A DNA stretch of 64,000 nucleotides from JAEZDR01 sp039811185. Lineage in GTDB: Bacteria; Bacteroidota; Bacteroidia; Chitinophagales; Chitinophagaceae. Shown one piece after another: positions 35,272 to 43,835 of this stretch; position 1 is the first letter of the stretch, and every line of letters begins with the position of its first letter. Location: the NCBI GenBank assembly GCA_039811185.1, contig JBDHYF010000003.1:62001-126000 (forward strand), written 5' to 3'. Made by a program: the position numbers and the translations under genes. The notes beneath the pieces were generated by a model, which saw only the letters and a program-made list of their open reading frames with translations, did no database searches and was not told the origin of the DNA.

Positions 35272-37308
35272 TTATTTGTAAACAAGTAGCCTCAGCGCAT
35301 TGAAAACCACTACAATTGTTGAGCCTTCGTGGCCAATTACGGCGGGTCCTATATGGGCAATATCAAGCAGTGTTAACGGCACCAGCACAGCCACCATTCC
35401 AAGGCTGATAAAGAGGTTCTGCCGGATAATGGACTTTGCTTTCTTGCTCAATCCAATTACAAACGGCAGGTTGCTGAGTTTGTCGGCCATCAGTGCCACG
35501 TCGGCGGTTTCTAACGCAACGTCGCTTCCGGCTGCACCCATTGCTATCCCTACAGCGCTTCTTGCCATTGCGGGCGCATCGTTTACACCATCGCCCACCA
35601 TCGCAAGGCGGCTGCCGTCGGCCTGCATTTTTTCGATGATTTCGAGTTTTTGTTCAGGAAATAAATTACCGATTGCATGAGTAATTCCTGTTTCTGCTGC
35701 AATAGCATCGGCTACCTTCTGGTTGTCGCCGGAAAGCATAATCAATTTTTTCAATCCCATGTTTTTCAGTGATTGTATTGTTTGCTTTGCATCCGCACGT
35801 GGGGTGTCCATTACGGTAATAATGCCGATTAATGTATTGTTCTGCGCAACAAGCATGGCCGTATTGCCTGACGCCTCCAGTCCACTCAGGCGCGCTTCCA
35901 TCTCGTTGCTGATGAAAACACCTCTGGAATGCAACAGCGCTCTGTTCCCGATAATCACCTCTTTCGATTGAAATGTTGCTGTTACACCTTGTCCCGGAAC
36001 GGCCAGCACATTGGTTGCACGGGCTTCCGACTCAATACCTTTTTGGATGAGTGCATCGGAAACTGATTTTGCAATCGGATGATCGCTCAGACTTTCCACA
36101 GCCAACACAACTTTGAGCAGGTTGGATTCATCAAAGCCGTCAACAGAAATGATGTTCGTGAGCGATGGTTTTCCGGTTGTAAGCGTACCGGTTTTATCGA
36201 ACGCAATGGCATCAATATTTCCCAGTGCTTCCAGCGGTTTTCCACCTTTTATCAATACACTGCCGCGGGCTGCTCTTGCAACGCCGCTAAGCACGGCGCT
36301 TGGAGTAGAAATGGCAAGTGCACATGGGCTGGCTGCCACTAACACGGTTATGGCTCTGTATAAACTTTTGTTGAAAGCTTCGTCCTTTACGAGAAATGCA
36401 AACAACAGACAAACAACTAATATCAACACTGCCGGGACGTAATATTTCTCCACTTTGGTGATGAAATTTTGGGTGGATGATTTTTGTGTCTGCGCTTCAT
36501 TTACCAGCGCTACAAGCCTTGCAATAGTGCTGTCGGCTGCTACTTTAGTTACCGCCACTTCCAGGTTACCTGCACCGTTGATAGTGCCTGCATACACTTT
36601 ATGTTCTTTCGGGAGATGCGCATGCTGCTCCACATCCGGCTTTTGCGGATAAGGCTTTTTATCGGCAGGGATACTTTCGCCGGTTACCGGCGCTTCGTTA
36701 ACTGCACTGCTACCGCTGATGATAATGCCGTCGGCTGCTATTTTGGAGTGGGGTTTTACAATAATGACATCGCCGGGTACCAGTTGTTCAATCGGAACTT
36801 CGCTTGCGGAGCTACCTTGTTTCAACAGTGCCGTTTTCGGTGCTACGCCCGCCAGCGCTTGAATAGATTTTTTCGCCTTATCCATGGCAAAATGTTCGAG
36901 TGAGTGGCCCAGACTGAAAAGAAAAAGCAGCAGTGCGCCTTCACCCCATTGTCCGATGAAGGCCGCGCCGATTGCCGCAGCCAGCATTAAAAAATCGATT
37001 TCGAACTTTCCGTTCCGGATGCCCTGAACCGATTCGATGGCAGTAAAATAGCCGCCGAAAAAATAGGAGATTAGGTAGAGAATAACAGAGGCTTCAGCGG
37101 CCAAGAAAAAAGTTGTTGTAAAACCTGCTGCCAAAAAGATGCCTGCAAGCAAAGCAAAAAATAGCTCGGTTTTTTCGCCAAAATATTTGTGTTTGTGATG
37201 ATATTGATGAGTGCAACAACCGATTTTCGCCGGGTTTTCGGCAATTGCTGGCCCAGCTGAAACGGGCGTGGAAGAATTTGTTGCTATTTCAGTCTTTCTT
37301 TTTTCCAT
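35272..37308 (-). CDS. P1B-4-type heavy-metal-transporting ATPase
   Basis: A 678-residue ATPase that pumps a transition metal ion out of the cytoplasm. It has the phosphorylated Asp D371 in DKTGTLT, actuator TGES (PVTGESIPA), and the ATP-binding HP (LSDHPIA) and GDGVNDAPA. The membrane motifs point to class P1B-4: SPC at 327-329 in place of the CPC of copper/zinc pumps, and HEGST near residue 660. Characterised members of this class export Co(II), Fe(II) or Zn(II). There is no CxxC N-terminal domain, only a His/Cys-rich start (CCTHQYHHKHK). Metal choice cannot be fixed from sequence. Confidence 0.93.
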   Translation of the reverse strand: MEKRKTEIATNSSTPVSAGPAIAENPAKIGCCTHQYHHKHKYFGEKTELFFALLAGIFLAAGFTTTFFLAAEASVILYLISYFFGGYFTAIESVQGIRNGKFEIDFLMLAAAIGAAFIGQWGEGALLLFLFSLGHSLEHFAMDKAKKSIQALAGVAPKTALLKQGSSASEVPIEQLVPGDVIIVKPHSKIAADGIIISGSSAVNEAPVTGESIPADKKPYPQKPDVEQHAHLPKEHKVYAGTINGAGNLEVAVTKVAADSTIARLVALVNEAQTQKSSTQNFITKVEKYYVPAVLILVVCLLFAFLVKDEAFNKSLYRAITVLVAASPCALAISTPSAVLSGVARAARGSVLIKGGKPLEALGNIDAIAFDKTGTLTTGKPSLTNIISVDGFDESNLLKVVLAVESLSDHPIAKSVSDALIQKGIESEARATNVLAVPGQGVTATFQSKEVIIGNRALLHSRGVFISNEMEARLSGLEASGNTAMLVAQNNTLIGIITVMDTPRADAKQTIQSLKNMGLKKLIMLSGDNQKVADAIAAETGITHAIGNLFPEQKLEIIEKMQADGSRLAMVGDGVNDAPAMARSAVGIAMGAAGSDVALETADVALMADKLSNLPFVIGLSKKAKSIIRQNLFISLGMVAVLVPLTLLDIAHIGPAVIGHEGSTIVVVFNALRLLVYK

Positions 37309-37330
37309 TTTTTACTTTGCCGGAACGGTG

Positions 37331-37362
37331 CAAAAGTAAAAGACGCTTGCAGGTGGACAAAA
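37331..37362 (-). promoter_or_regulatory. Full Bacteroidetes promoter of the metal ATPase gene
   Basis: On the minus strand it reads TTTTG (37358-37362), a 19-bp spacer, then TACTTTTG (37331-37338), a complete TTTG-N19-TAnnTTTG match. The predicted transcript starts about 16 nt before the ATG at 37308. Confidence 0.75.
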
Positions 37363-37534
37363 TTGAAAATTTCATCCTTGTTGCAATTTCCGTTTTGGTT
37401 GTCGGTTTCCGTGCTCAGCCACTTGAAAGCTGCTGCCACCCATCGATGGAAAATAGTTGCATAGCTCCTTGTTCCAACACCTCAAAATGAACCTCGGAAA
37501 AGCTGGTTGAAAAAGTTTCGAAGTTGTATTGAGG

Positions 37535-37775
37535 TTATATCACCTGATTTTTTCCCGGGAATGCCAATAAAAATTCGGCAGATTGTATAGCAAGGACATC
37601 GCTTCGGCTCGCGACGGTTTTCAATTGGCAGTTTGGAAATCCAGGGTTTGTAAGGTTTGGTGGCGTTCTCCATTCCGGCATTATGGCGTCTGATCCTTTC
37701 AGTGAAATCCTGTGTTTGACCGATATAGAAACGATCTTTTGATAGTGAATAAATAATGTAAACAAAGTACGGCAT
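37535..37775 (-). pseudogene. Degraded GIY-YIG endonuclease gene
   Basis: The first 45 residues from 37775 are an intact GIY-YIG N-terminus: [20 protein letters not shown], then TERIRRHNAG and ATKPYKPW. After KPW the frame loses the family pattern. The expected region with SRS/EAM and the Glu helix reappears only in other frames (SRSDVL in one, EAMSLL in another), so one or more frameshifts have hit the C-terminal half. In the original frame, translation would run on to 37482 with unrelated residues. Its ATG sits directly at the T run of the tRNA-Ser terminator. From 37309 to 37534 I see only the ATPase promoter and no gene. Confidence 0.6.
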
Positions 37776-37798
37776 AAAAAAAGACACCATTGGTGTCT
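37775..37798 (-). terminator. Terminator after tRNA-Ser
   Basis: AGACACC and GGTGTCT form a 7-bp stem with loop ATT/AAT, followed on the minus strand by a 7-base T run. It is 3 bp past the tRNA 3' end. Confidence 0.85.
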
Positions 37799-37801
37799 CA
37801 G

Positions 37802-37886
37802 CGGAGAGAGAGGGATTCGAACCCCCGGACCTGTTACAGTCAACGGTTTTCAAGACCGCCGCATTCGACCGCTCTGCCATCTCTCC
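37802..37886 (-). tRNA. tRNA-Ser (UGA)
   Basis: On the minus strand the acceptor arms GGAGAGA and TCTCTCC pair, with discriminator G. The anticodon arm reads CGGTC-TTGAAAA-CCG with anticodon TGA. A variable arm is present, as expected of serine tRNAs (85 nt in total), and the T arm has GGTTCGAAT. CCA is not encoded. A terminator follows. Confidence 0.97.
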
Positions 37887-38027
37887 GGGTGCAAAATAAT
37901 AGGTTGGGGTATTAATTTCCAAATAAATCATCCTAATCAACTAAAGTTTTTTTCAGTTTACTTCAACCACCTCCCGTCCCGTAACGGCTAATCGTTTTTG
38001 CTGGTATTAAATATGTATCGCTAATGC

Positions 38028-38561
38028 ATGCAATTTCAAAAAACCGTGTACACCATCGGACACTCAACGCACAGCATCGGCGAGTTTATTGCCATGCTTC
38101 GCTCCTTTAACATTGACCTGCTTATCGACGTAAGACACTATCCCGGCTCGCGAAAATTTCCCTGGTTTAATAAAGACAATTTGCTGGTTGAAATGCCGGC
38201 CGCAAACATCGACTACCTGCATCTCGAAGATCTGGGCGGCAGGCGAAAGCCTTCACCTGCTTCACAAAATATTGCCTGGCATCATCCTGCTTTCCGCGGT
38301 TATGCCGATTACATGGAAACTGAGCCGTTTCGGAAATCGCTCGACGCATTGAAAGCCGCAGCCGGAACGAAGCGCGCCGCTTACATGTGCTCCGAAGCCG
38401 TGTGGTGGCGTTGTCACAGATCGCTAATTTCGGATGAGCTGAAAGTAGAAGGATGGAAGGTGCTTCACATTATGGATGTTGGCAAAGCGCCTGAACATCC
38501 CTACACAAAAGCGGCAACCGTCCATAACGGCAAACTATTGTACACCATTCCTAAGAGCTGA
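38028..38561 (+). CDS. DUF488 family protein
   Basis: A 177-residue DUF488 protein. It shows VYTIGHSTHSIGEFIAMLRS, LLIDVRHYPGSRKFPWFN, and MCSEAVWWRCHRSLIS (the family's Cys-Glu-X6-Cys-His-Arg block). The biochemical role of the family is not established. The gene is monocistronic. Its stop overlaps nicotinamidase by 11 bp, convergent. Confidence 0.93.
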   Translation: MQFQKTVYTIGHSTHSIGEFIAMLRSFNIDLLIDVRHYPGSRKFPWFNKDNLLVEMPAANIDYLHLEDLGGRRKPSPASQNIAWHHPAFRGYADYMETEPFRKSLDALKAAAGTKRAAYMCSEAVWWRCHRSLISDELKVEGWKVLHIMDVGKAPEHPYTKAATVHNGKLLYTIPKS

Positions 38562-39192
38562 TTTCGGTTGAGGAGATGATTTTTACACCTGCTGCTTCCA
38601 GGTCCGATAAGGTTTGTGTTCTGTTTAATTCAGATACAAACTTTGTGGCATCGAGCACATAATAAACCTCGTATCCCAATTGCCTTCCGTCGAGTGCTGT
38701 AAATTTTACGCAGTAGTCGGCAGCGAGGCCGCCAACAAAAATGGTGTTCACTTCATGCTGACGGAGTACTTCATCTAACGCGGTTTTTTCAATATGATCG
38801 TTATCGAAAAAGGCTGAATAGCTGTCTACATGCGGGCTGCGGCCTTTCAACACCGTTGCTTTAATTTTGGATACGTCAATATCGCTGTGAATTTTTGAGC
38901 CCAACGTGTCTTGTACGCAATGTACAGGCCACAGCATTTGCGAACGGCCGTTTGGCAAGGTGGTAAGCTCAAAGGGAGAGTGGTTGTGGTGATTAGAGGC
39001 AAAAGAAACATGGTTGTGCGGATGCCAGTCCTTAGAGGCGATAACTGTTTTCCACTCGAGCGCAAGCAAATTGTTGATCGGTTTAATAAGATCATTCGCT
39101 TGCGCTACTTCCAGCGCACCACCCTCCATAAAATCGTACTGCATATCAATTAACAAAAAAGCAGCATTCGACAGGTTTTGAAATTTTTGCAT
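38551..39192 (-). CDS. pncA: Nicotinamidase (pyrazinamidase)
   Basis: About 213 residues of the isochorismatase-like hydrolase fold. It converts nicotinamide to nicotinate for NAD salvage. The triad is visible: Asp in LLIDMQYDFMEGGAL, Lys in LKGRSPHVDSYSAF, and Cys in VGGLAADYCVKFTALD. The metal His residues are in DWHPHNHVSFA. The start at 39192 (MQKFQNL) is taken because the longer frame reaches into the terminator of sucC. Convergent with DUF488, 11-bp overlap. Confidence 0.95.
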   Translation of the reverse strand: MQKFQNLSNAAFLLIDMQYDFMEGGALEVAQANDLIKPINNLLALEWKTVIASKDWHPHNHVSFASNHHNHSPFELTTLPNGRSQMLWPVHCVQDTLGSKIHSDIDVSKIKATVLKGRSPHVDSYSAFFDNDHIEKTALDEVLRQHEVNTIFVGGLAADYCVKFTALDGRQLGYEVYYVLDATKFVSELNRTQTLSDLEAAGVKIISSTEISS

Positions 39193-39215
39193 AAAATGGA
39201 TTTTGATGTATATAC

Positions 39216-39242
39216 AAAAAGGCTGCATTGCGGCAGCCTTTT
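39216..39242 (-). terminator. Terminator after sucC
   Basis: AAAGGCTGC and GCAGCCTTT pair around ATTGCG. A T run on the minus strand follows; the hairpin lies 23 bp past the sucC stop. Confidence 0.88.
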
Positions 39243-39264
39243 AGAAAAATGATTTGATGTTGTG

Positions 39265-40476
39265 TTAAGCCACAGCTTTCTTAACCAAGTCGGCCGCTTC
39301 GCTTAGCAAAATGGCAGATTGCACCTTTAAACCGCTTTCATCAATCAGCTTTTTTGCTTCTTCTGCATTTGTTCCCTGCAAGCGAACGATAATCGGAATA
39401 TTGATGTTGCCTAATTTGTTATAGGCTTCAATTACACCGGCTGCAACACGGTCGCAACGCACAATTCCACCAAAAATATTAATGAGGATAGCTTTCACGT
39501 TTGGATCCTTCATAATAATTCGGAAGCCTGCTTCAACGGTTTGCGCATTTGCCGTTCCGCCCACGTCTAAAAAGTTGGCAGGCTCGCCGCCGCTTAATTT
39601 AATCATATCCATGGTAGCCATCGCAAGACCGGCACCGTTCACCATACAACCAACGTTCCCATCGAGCTTTACAAAGTTTAAATTGTATTGTCCGGCTTCC
39701 ACTTCAGTCGGGTCTTCCTCGTTTAAATCTCTTAATGATGCCACATCATTATGACGCATCAGCGCGTTGTCGTCAATATTCATTTTACAATCCACGGCAA
39801 TGATTTTTTCATCGCTTGTTTTAAATAGTGGATTTATTTCCAGCATTCCGCAATCGAGGCCGATATATGCCTGATAAAGGTTTGTAACGAACTTCACGCA
39901 GTTTTTAAATGCTTCGCCTTTTAATCCAAGGTTGAATGCAATTTTTCTCGCCTGAAATCCTTGCAGTCCGCCGCCGGGATGCACCCATTCCTTATAAATT
40001 TTGTCCGGTGTGTTATGCGCTACTTCTTCTATATCCATTCCACCTTCGGTACTGTACATAATTACGTTCATACCCTTTGCGCGGTCGAGTAAAATAGACA
40101 AGTAAAACTCCTTTACCTCGTTGGGGCCGGGGTAGTAAACATCCTGCGCAACAAGAATTTTATTTACTTTTTTGCCGGCCTCGCCGGTTTGAATCGTTAC
40201 AAGCGTTTGTCCTAAAATATTTTTTGCAATCGTGCTTACCTCTTCAATATTTTTTGCCACGGCAACACCTCTTTGCTCACTGCCTACGATTTTTCCTTTA
40301 CCGCGCCCGCCTGCATGTATCTGAGCTTTAATAACGGCAAAATTGTTTTGCGTTTCGTTTTTAATTTGGCGATAGGCCTCTTCGGCAGCCATTACGGTAT
40401 CTACCGCAATTCCGTTTTGAACCGGAACATTGTACTTCTGTAAAAGGTCTTTAGCCTGGTATTCATGAAGATTCAT
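39265..40476 (-). CDS. sucC: Succinyl-CoA synthetase beta subunit
   Basis: About 403 residues, the ATP-grasp subunit of succinyl-CoA synthetase (TCA cycle). It starts MNLHEYQAKDLLQKYNVPVQNG and has QIHAGGRGKGK (nucleotide loop), LEINPLFKTSDEKIIAVDCKMNIDDNA, and GVGCMVNGAGLAM-type NGAGLAMATMDMIKLSGGEPANFLDVGG. The alpha subunit gene sucD is not adjacent, as is common in Bacteroidota. A TTG-initiated two-residue extension was not used. The terminator at 39216 ends the transcript. Confidence 0.97.
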   Translation of the reverse strand: MNLHEYQAKDLLQKYNVPVQNGIAVDTVMAAEEAYRQIKNETQNNFAVIKAQIHAGGRGKGKIVGSEQRGVAVAKNIEEVSTIAKNILGQTLVTIQTGEAGKKVNKILVAQDVYYPGPNEVKEFYLSILLDRAKGMNVIMYSTEGGMDIEEVAHNTPDKIYKEWVHPGGGLQGFQARKIAFNLGLKGEAFKNCVKFVTNLYQAYIGLDCGMLEINPLFKTSDEKIIAVDCKMNIDDNALMRHNDVASLRDLNEEDPTEVEAGQYNLNFVKLDGNVGCMVNGAGLAMATMDMIKLSGGEPANFLDVGGTANAQTVEAGFRIIMKDPNVKAILINIFGGIVRCDRVAAGVIEAYNKLGNINIPIIVRLQGTNAEEAKKLIDESGLKVQSAILLSEAADLVKKAVA

Positions 40477-40568
40477 AGACAAAAATTTGGTGCCGCGAAT
40501 TTAGGAATTATCGGCCATAACCATTTCCGCAGCAAAAAAATTGTTGTACTTTGAAGCTAAAGGGCCAC

Positions 40569-40605
40569 AAAAAAAGCACCCTGCGCAAATTACAGAGTGC
40601 TTTTT
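40569..40605 (-). terminator. Terminator after the CsbD gene
   Basis: AAAAAGCAC and GTGCTTTTT pair, extended by CCCTG and CAGAG. A T run follows on the minus strand. It is 14 bp past the CsbD stop. Confidence 0.85.
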
Positions 40606-40618
40606 CAAAAATAATTCA

Positions 40619-40807
40619 CTACCCTAACGAACGAAGCCAGTGAATTAAATCATCTTTTGCTTTGCCGGTTTTTTCTTGCAAACGACCCCAAAACTCATCG
40701 TCTTTGCCCTCTTCATAAGTAAGGTCGTCGTCGGTTAAATCGCCGTAGGCTTGCTTCACTTTTCCTTTCCACTTATTCCAGTTGCCCTTAAATTCCATCT
40801 TATCCAT
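40619..40807 (-). CDS. CsbD family stress protein
   Basis: About 62 residues from [29 protein letters not shown], which matches the CsbD signature (a short helical protein, in Bacillus under sigma-B control). [20 protein letters not shown] follows. Its function is unknown but it is induced by general stress in many bacteria. The longer frame to 40837 has a TTG start, so ATG at 40807 or 40798 is likelier. Confidence 0.9.
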   Translation of the reverse strand: MDKMEFKGNWNKWKGKVKQAYGDLTDDDLTYEEGKDDEFWGRLQEKTGKAKDDLIHWLRSLG

Positions 40808-40902
40808 AACATCGTTTTTCCACATTCTGCCAAACAATATGCCATAAATGAACGGGCGTTTTAGGCATCATTTTTTCTTAATCATTATTAAAACAATGAG
40901 TT

Positions 40903-41487
40903 ATGGCTGTTATTCTGGTTGAAAAATTAAAAGAAAAATTAGGTTGGGATTCGATCCATAAAATTGATCCAACCAAACCAAACGAGTTTGAAACCGTGAA
41001 GCCCGATAATACTAATAAGTTTAAACAAGCTGCTATGATGGCTGTTCTTTCGGGCTTGTACCGATTTGGACGAACACACGAGGGGGCAAGAGATATATTA
41101 TCCAACGCACACACTAACTGGCTTCCGAAATTGTTTGGCGAAAAAACCGACGAAGTAGTATTACAAATTGCTAATCATACACACCACGCTACCGATAAAA
41201 CGAAAGAGTTGATGGACAAGGTTGCCAACAACGCTGTTGAATGTATCCGGGAAGATGTTGGCAACGCTGCAACGGAAGATACGCTGAAATCTTACCTCGC
41301 CGGTCAGCGCCAGCAGATGCTTGCGTATTTACCTGCGGAATTAAACATGGGACAGATTTTAAAAGATGGCACAATGGACGATCCAACAAATAAAATGGAT
41401 GGGCCGGTTTCCACTTTTTCGCATCTGTTCGGAGCACTGTTTTCCACCAACAGCGATGATAAGGATGAGTCGAAGAATTGGGAGTAG
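40903..41487 (+). CDS. Hypothetical soluble protein
   Basis: A 194-residue protein I do not recognise. It starts MAVILVEKLKEKLGWDS, then a helical FKQAAMMAVLSGLYRFGRTHEGARDIL, VVLQIANHTHHATDKTKELMDKVANNAVECIREDVG, and ends SSTF-like FSHLFGALFSTNSDDKDESKNWE. It is mostly helical and acidic at the C-terminus, with no signal peptide or TM. Divergent from CsbD by 95 bp, which suggests shared stress regulation, but no site proves this. A hairpin 46 bp after the stop (41533-41561) may terminate it. Confidence 0.7.
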   Translation: MAVILVEKLKEKLGWDSIHKIDPTKPNEFETVKPDNTNKFKQAAMMAVLSGLYRFGRTHEGARDILSNAHTNWLPKLFGEKTDEVVLQIANHTHHATDKTKELMDKVANNAVECIREDVGNAATEDTLKSYLAGQRQQMLAYLPAELNMGQILKDGTMDDPTNKMDGPVSTFSHLFGALFSTNSDDKDESKNWE

Positions 41488-41532
41488 GCTTGCGCCTCAA
41501 AAAATCAATGGTCAGCAGTTTAATTCTTGTAT

Positions 41533-41561
41533 TAGATAGCAGAATTCGTTTTTGCTATCTA
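41533..41561 (+). terminator. Possible terminator or operator hairpin
   Basis: TAGATAGCA and TGCTATCTA form a perfect 9-bp stem with an 11-base loop. The T run is weak (ATTATTTCCTTT), so an operator for the next gene is also possible. Confidence 0.45.
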
Positions 41562-41602
41562 TTATTTCCTTTACTTTAGGGCTCGAAATTCCTTCTATTC
41601 AA

Positions 41603-41824
41603 ATGAAATATATCGGCATTGCGCTTATTGTTCTGGGTATTTGTATGTTCATCTTCAACTTTTTTCCTTACAGTATTGAAGAAGTTACCTATAGCGGTAA
41701 GAACGTGGAAATAGCAGCAGCACACAACAGATATAATTTCATTTACCCCAGAGTAATTGGGATTGCTGTTGCCATCATCGGCCTTATCGTTTTTAATGTG
41801 GGCTACCGGCGCAGCCGGTTTTAG
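41603..41824 (+). CDS. Small two-TM membrane protein
   Basis: About 73 residues from MKYIGIALIVLGICMFIFNFFPY, with two hydrophobic helices (the second IIGIAVAIIGLIVFNVGY) separated by a short loop, and a basic end RRSRF. No family assigned. The upstream in-frame start at 41552 overlaps the hairpin region and was not used. The stop overlaps the lipid kinase gene by 4 bp. Confidence 0.6.
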   Translation: MKYIGIALIVLGICMFIFNFFPYSIEEVTYSGKNVEIAAAHNRYNFIYPRVIGIAVAIIGLIVFNVGYRRSRF

Positions 41825-42705
41825 GGAAGGATGACCGTTACCGCTTTTTGCAGCGTTTCTGCTTCTATCAGTTTTGTTTTCCCGAGGTATTCTCCATCTA
41901 TCTGAAAATTAATGGGGTTTTCTGTTTCAATCAACACGCGGCTTGTGCTGAAGATTTCAGTCTTTTTTGGGTTGAGTGTTTTCTTCTTTAAAATCATTTT
42001 AATTAATTCGGTAACCGAAAGTTTTCTCAGCACAATCACTTCAAATTTTCCATCGGCGATGTTGCCGTCGGGGTTAATAACGGCGCCCGTGCCGTATTTC
42101 GTGGCATTGGCTATCACCACCATATAAGCATGTCGGTATATGGCTCTGTTTTCCAGCACGAGTTTTATGCGGTAGCGTTTTTTATGCCATAGCGCCTTTA
42201 CAAAAAAGCGGATATAATTAATCATTCCTCTTCGCGGATGCCTGTCGAAGAATTTAATCATTTCTGCATTTACGCCAATGTCGCTAAGGTGTAGGCAGTG
42301 TAGGTTTCCGTTTATTTTTATCACATCCACCTGTATGTTTTTTCCGGCTTCTACAATTGTCAGCGCTTGGTCCACGGCAGAGGGAACGGAAAGTTCGGCG
42401 GCCATGCCATTGGCGGAACCGGCAGGCAATATCCCAAGGGGAATTTGCAAATTCATCTTCAGCAAAACAGACACCACCAATGTAATGGTTCCGTCGCCGC
42501 CAACCACAACAACTTTTTGCGGCTTCATCGTTTCTATATAATGTTCAATGGAAGAAGAGTCGTCGGCAGTAGTAAGTAGGTAAAATTCTGTCCGTACCGG
42601 TTTATCGGCGAAAAAGGTTCGGATGGCGTTTTCCCATTCTTGTTTTTTTCTACCGCCGGAAACCGGATTTATCACAAAAAAGATCAGTGGATTGGCTGCT
42701 GGCAT
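41821..42705 (-). CDS. Diacylglycerol kinase / YegS-type lipid kinase
   Basis: A 294-residue enzyme of the diacylglycerol-kinase-like family. It has VVVVGGDGTITLVVSVL (nucleotide-binding GGDGT), ILPAGSANGMAAEL, and a C-terminal beta sandwich ending FQIDGEYLGKTKLIEAE. It probably phosphorylates a lipid such as diacylglycerol or a sphingoid/other lipid; the substrate is not known. It is divergent from the App1-type phosphatase, with 20 bp between the starts. A lipid kinase and lipid phosphatase back to back suggests a linked role. Confidence 0.9.
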   Translation of the reverse strand: MPAANPLIFFVINPVSGGRKKQEWENAIRTFFADKPVRTEFYLLTTADDSSSIEHYIETMKPQKVVVVGGDGTITLVVSVLLKMNLQIPLGILPAGSANGMAAELSVPSAVDQALTIVEAGKNIQVDVIKINGNLHCLHLSDIGVNAEMIKFFDRHPRRGMINYIRFFVKALWHKKRYRIKLVLENRAIYRHAYMVVIANATKYGTGAVINPDGNIADGKFEVIVLRKLSVTELIKMILKKKTLNPKKTEIFSTSRVLIETENPINFQIDGEYLGKTKLIEAETLQKAVTVILP

Positions 42706-42725
42706 ATTTTTCTATAACTGTTTGT

Positions 42726-43775
42726 ATGCTAAGCCAAAATAGTACCAACGAACACAATGGTAATAACGAGCAGCCGCTGTTTGCACGGATGATGTGGCGC
42801 CTCCTACGGATCAATACATCTACAACCATTAAAACCTACCGTGGCTTCGCCAACAGTACTTCCGTTATCTTGTACGGACATGTTTTTAAGATAAGCCCTG
42901 TTACCCGCAAACACTTTCGCAAAAGCTTCCTCATCAATTTATTCGCCCTCATCCGGCTGTTTATTGTAAAGCCGGTTCCACGTGCGTTCCTAAAAGTGAC
43001 ATTCCACTCAAAAGAATATTTTACACATAGCGAAGACGATGGATTTTTTCGCTTCGAAATTCCGCTCCGAACCCCGTTAAAGCCCGGCTGGCATTCTGCA
43101 ACCATCACACTCATACGCTCCACCGGCAAACGTCTTGTAACAGCTGAAGCGCCCTTCTTTTCCCCTTACCTTACACAATATGGTTTTATCTCCGATATCG
43201 ACGATACCTTCCTCATCTCTCATTCTTCAACCATTGCAAAACGACTGTTTGTTCTGTTTACAAAAAATGCGTGGAGCCGAAAGCCATTCAATGGCGTTGT
43301 AAAACATTACCAATGGCTGGCACAATCCGGTAAAGATAATCGAAACGGAAACCCCTTTTTTTATGTGAGCAGCAGCGAATGGAATTTGTATGATTATATA
43401 CTTGAATTTTCGGCTAAGAACGAGCTGCCGTCCGGCGTGTATTTATTGAATCAGATAAAAACTTTTTCCCAGCTGTTGAAAACCGGGAAGAATAAACACA
43501 AAACAAAATTTTTCCGGATTACGCGGATTTTGGAAAGCTTCCCAAACTTGCAGTTTATATTACTTGGCGATGATACGCAGGAAGACCCTTCTATTTATGC
43601 GGCTGTTGTTCTTCACTTCCCCAACCGGATTAGGGCGGTTTATATACGACAGGTAGAAGAAGAGAAAACGGAGGCGGCAGTAAAAAAATTACAGGAGATA
43701 AGCAGCCGCAATGTAGAAGTGTGCTATTTTGCTGACAGCGCCATTGCTTTGCAGCATTCGTCGCAACTGTTTTAG
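42726..43775 (+). CDS. App1-type phosphatidate phosphatase domain protein (DUF2183)
   Basis: About 349 residues. It has the HAD-type motif ISDIDDTFL in YGFISDIDDTFLISHSS, SSSEWNLYDYILEF, and LLGDDTQEDPSIYAAV, the DUF2183/App1 catalytic set. A beta-rich N-terminal domain precedes it (about 40-140). The yeast App1 protein is a Mg-dependent phosphatidate phosphatase. Here the substrate is inferred to be a phospholipid phosphate. The start at 42726 (MLSQNST) avoids overlap with the divergent kinase start at 42705. Confidence 0.88.
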   Translation: MLSQNSTNEHNGNNEQPLFARMMWRLLRINTSTTIKTYRGFANSTSVILYGHVFKISPVTRKHFRKSFLINLFALIRLFIVKPVPRAFLKVTFHSKEYFTHSEDDGFFRFEIPLRTPLKPGWHSATITLIRSTGKRLVTAEAPFFSPYLTQYGFISDIDDTFLISHSSTIAKRLFVLFTKNAWSRKPFNGVVKHYQWLAQSGKDNRNGNPFFYVSSSEWNLYDYILEFSAKNELPSGVYLLNQIKTFSQLLKTGKNKHKTKFFRITRILESFPNLQFILLGDDTQEDPSIYAAVVLHFPNRIRAVYIRQVEEEKTEAAVKKLQEISSRNVEVCYFADSAIALQHSSQLF

Positions 43776-43835
43776 AAATGTGATTATCGCTGACAATCTT
43801 TTGCCCGCACTATCTCCGTCGTAATCAATCATTTT

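Noticed and set aside
37776..37940. Reading frame with [12 protein letters not shown] segment upstream of the GIY-YIG start
   Set aside because: This peptide is a well-known translation artefact of a tRNA-Ser gene; the frame simply runs through the tRNA and its terminator.
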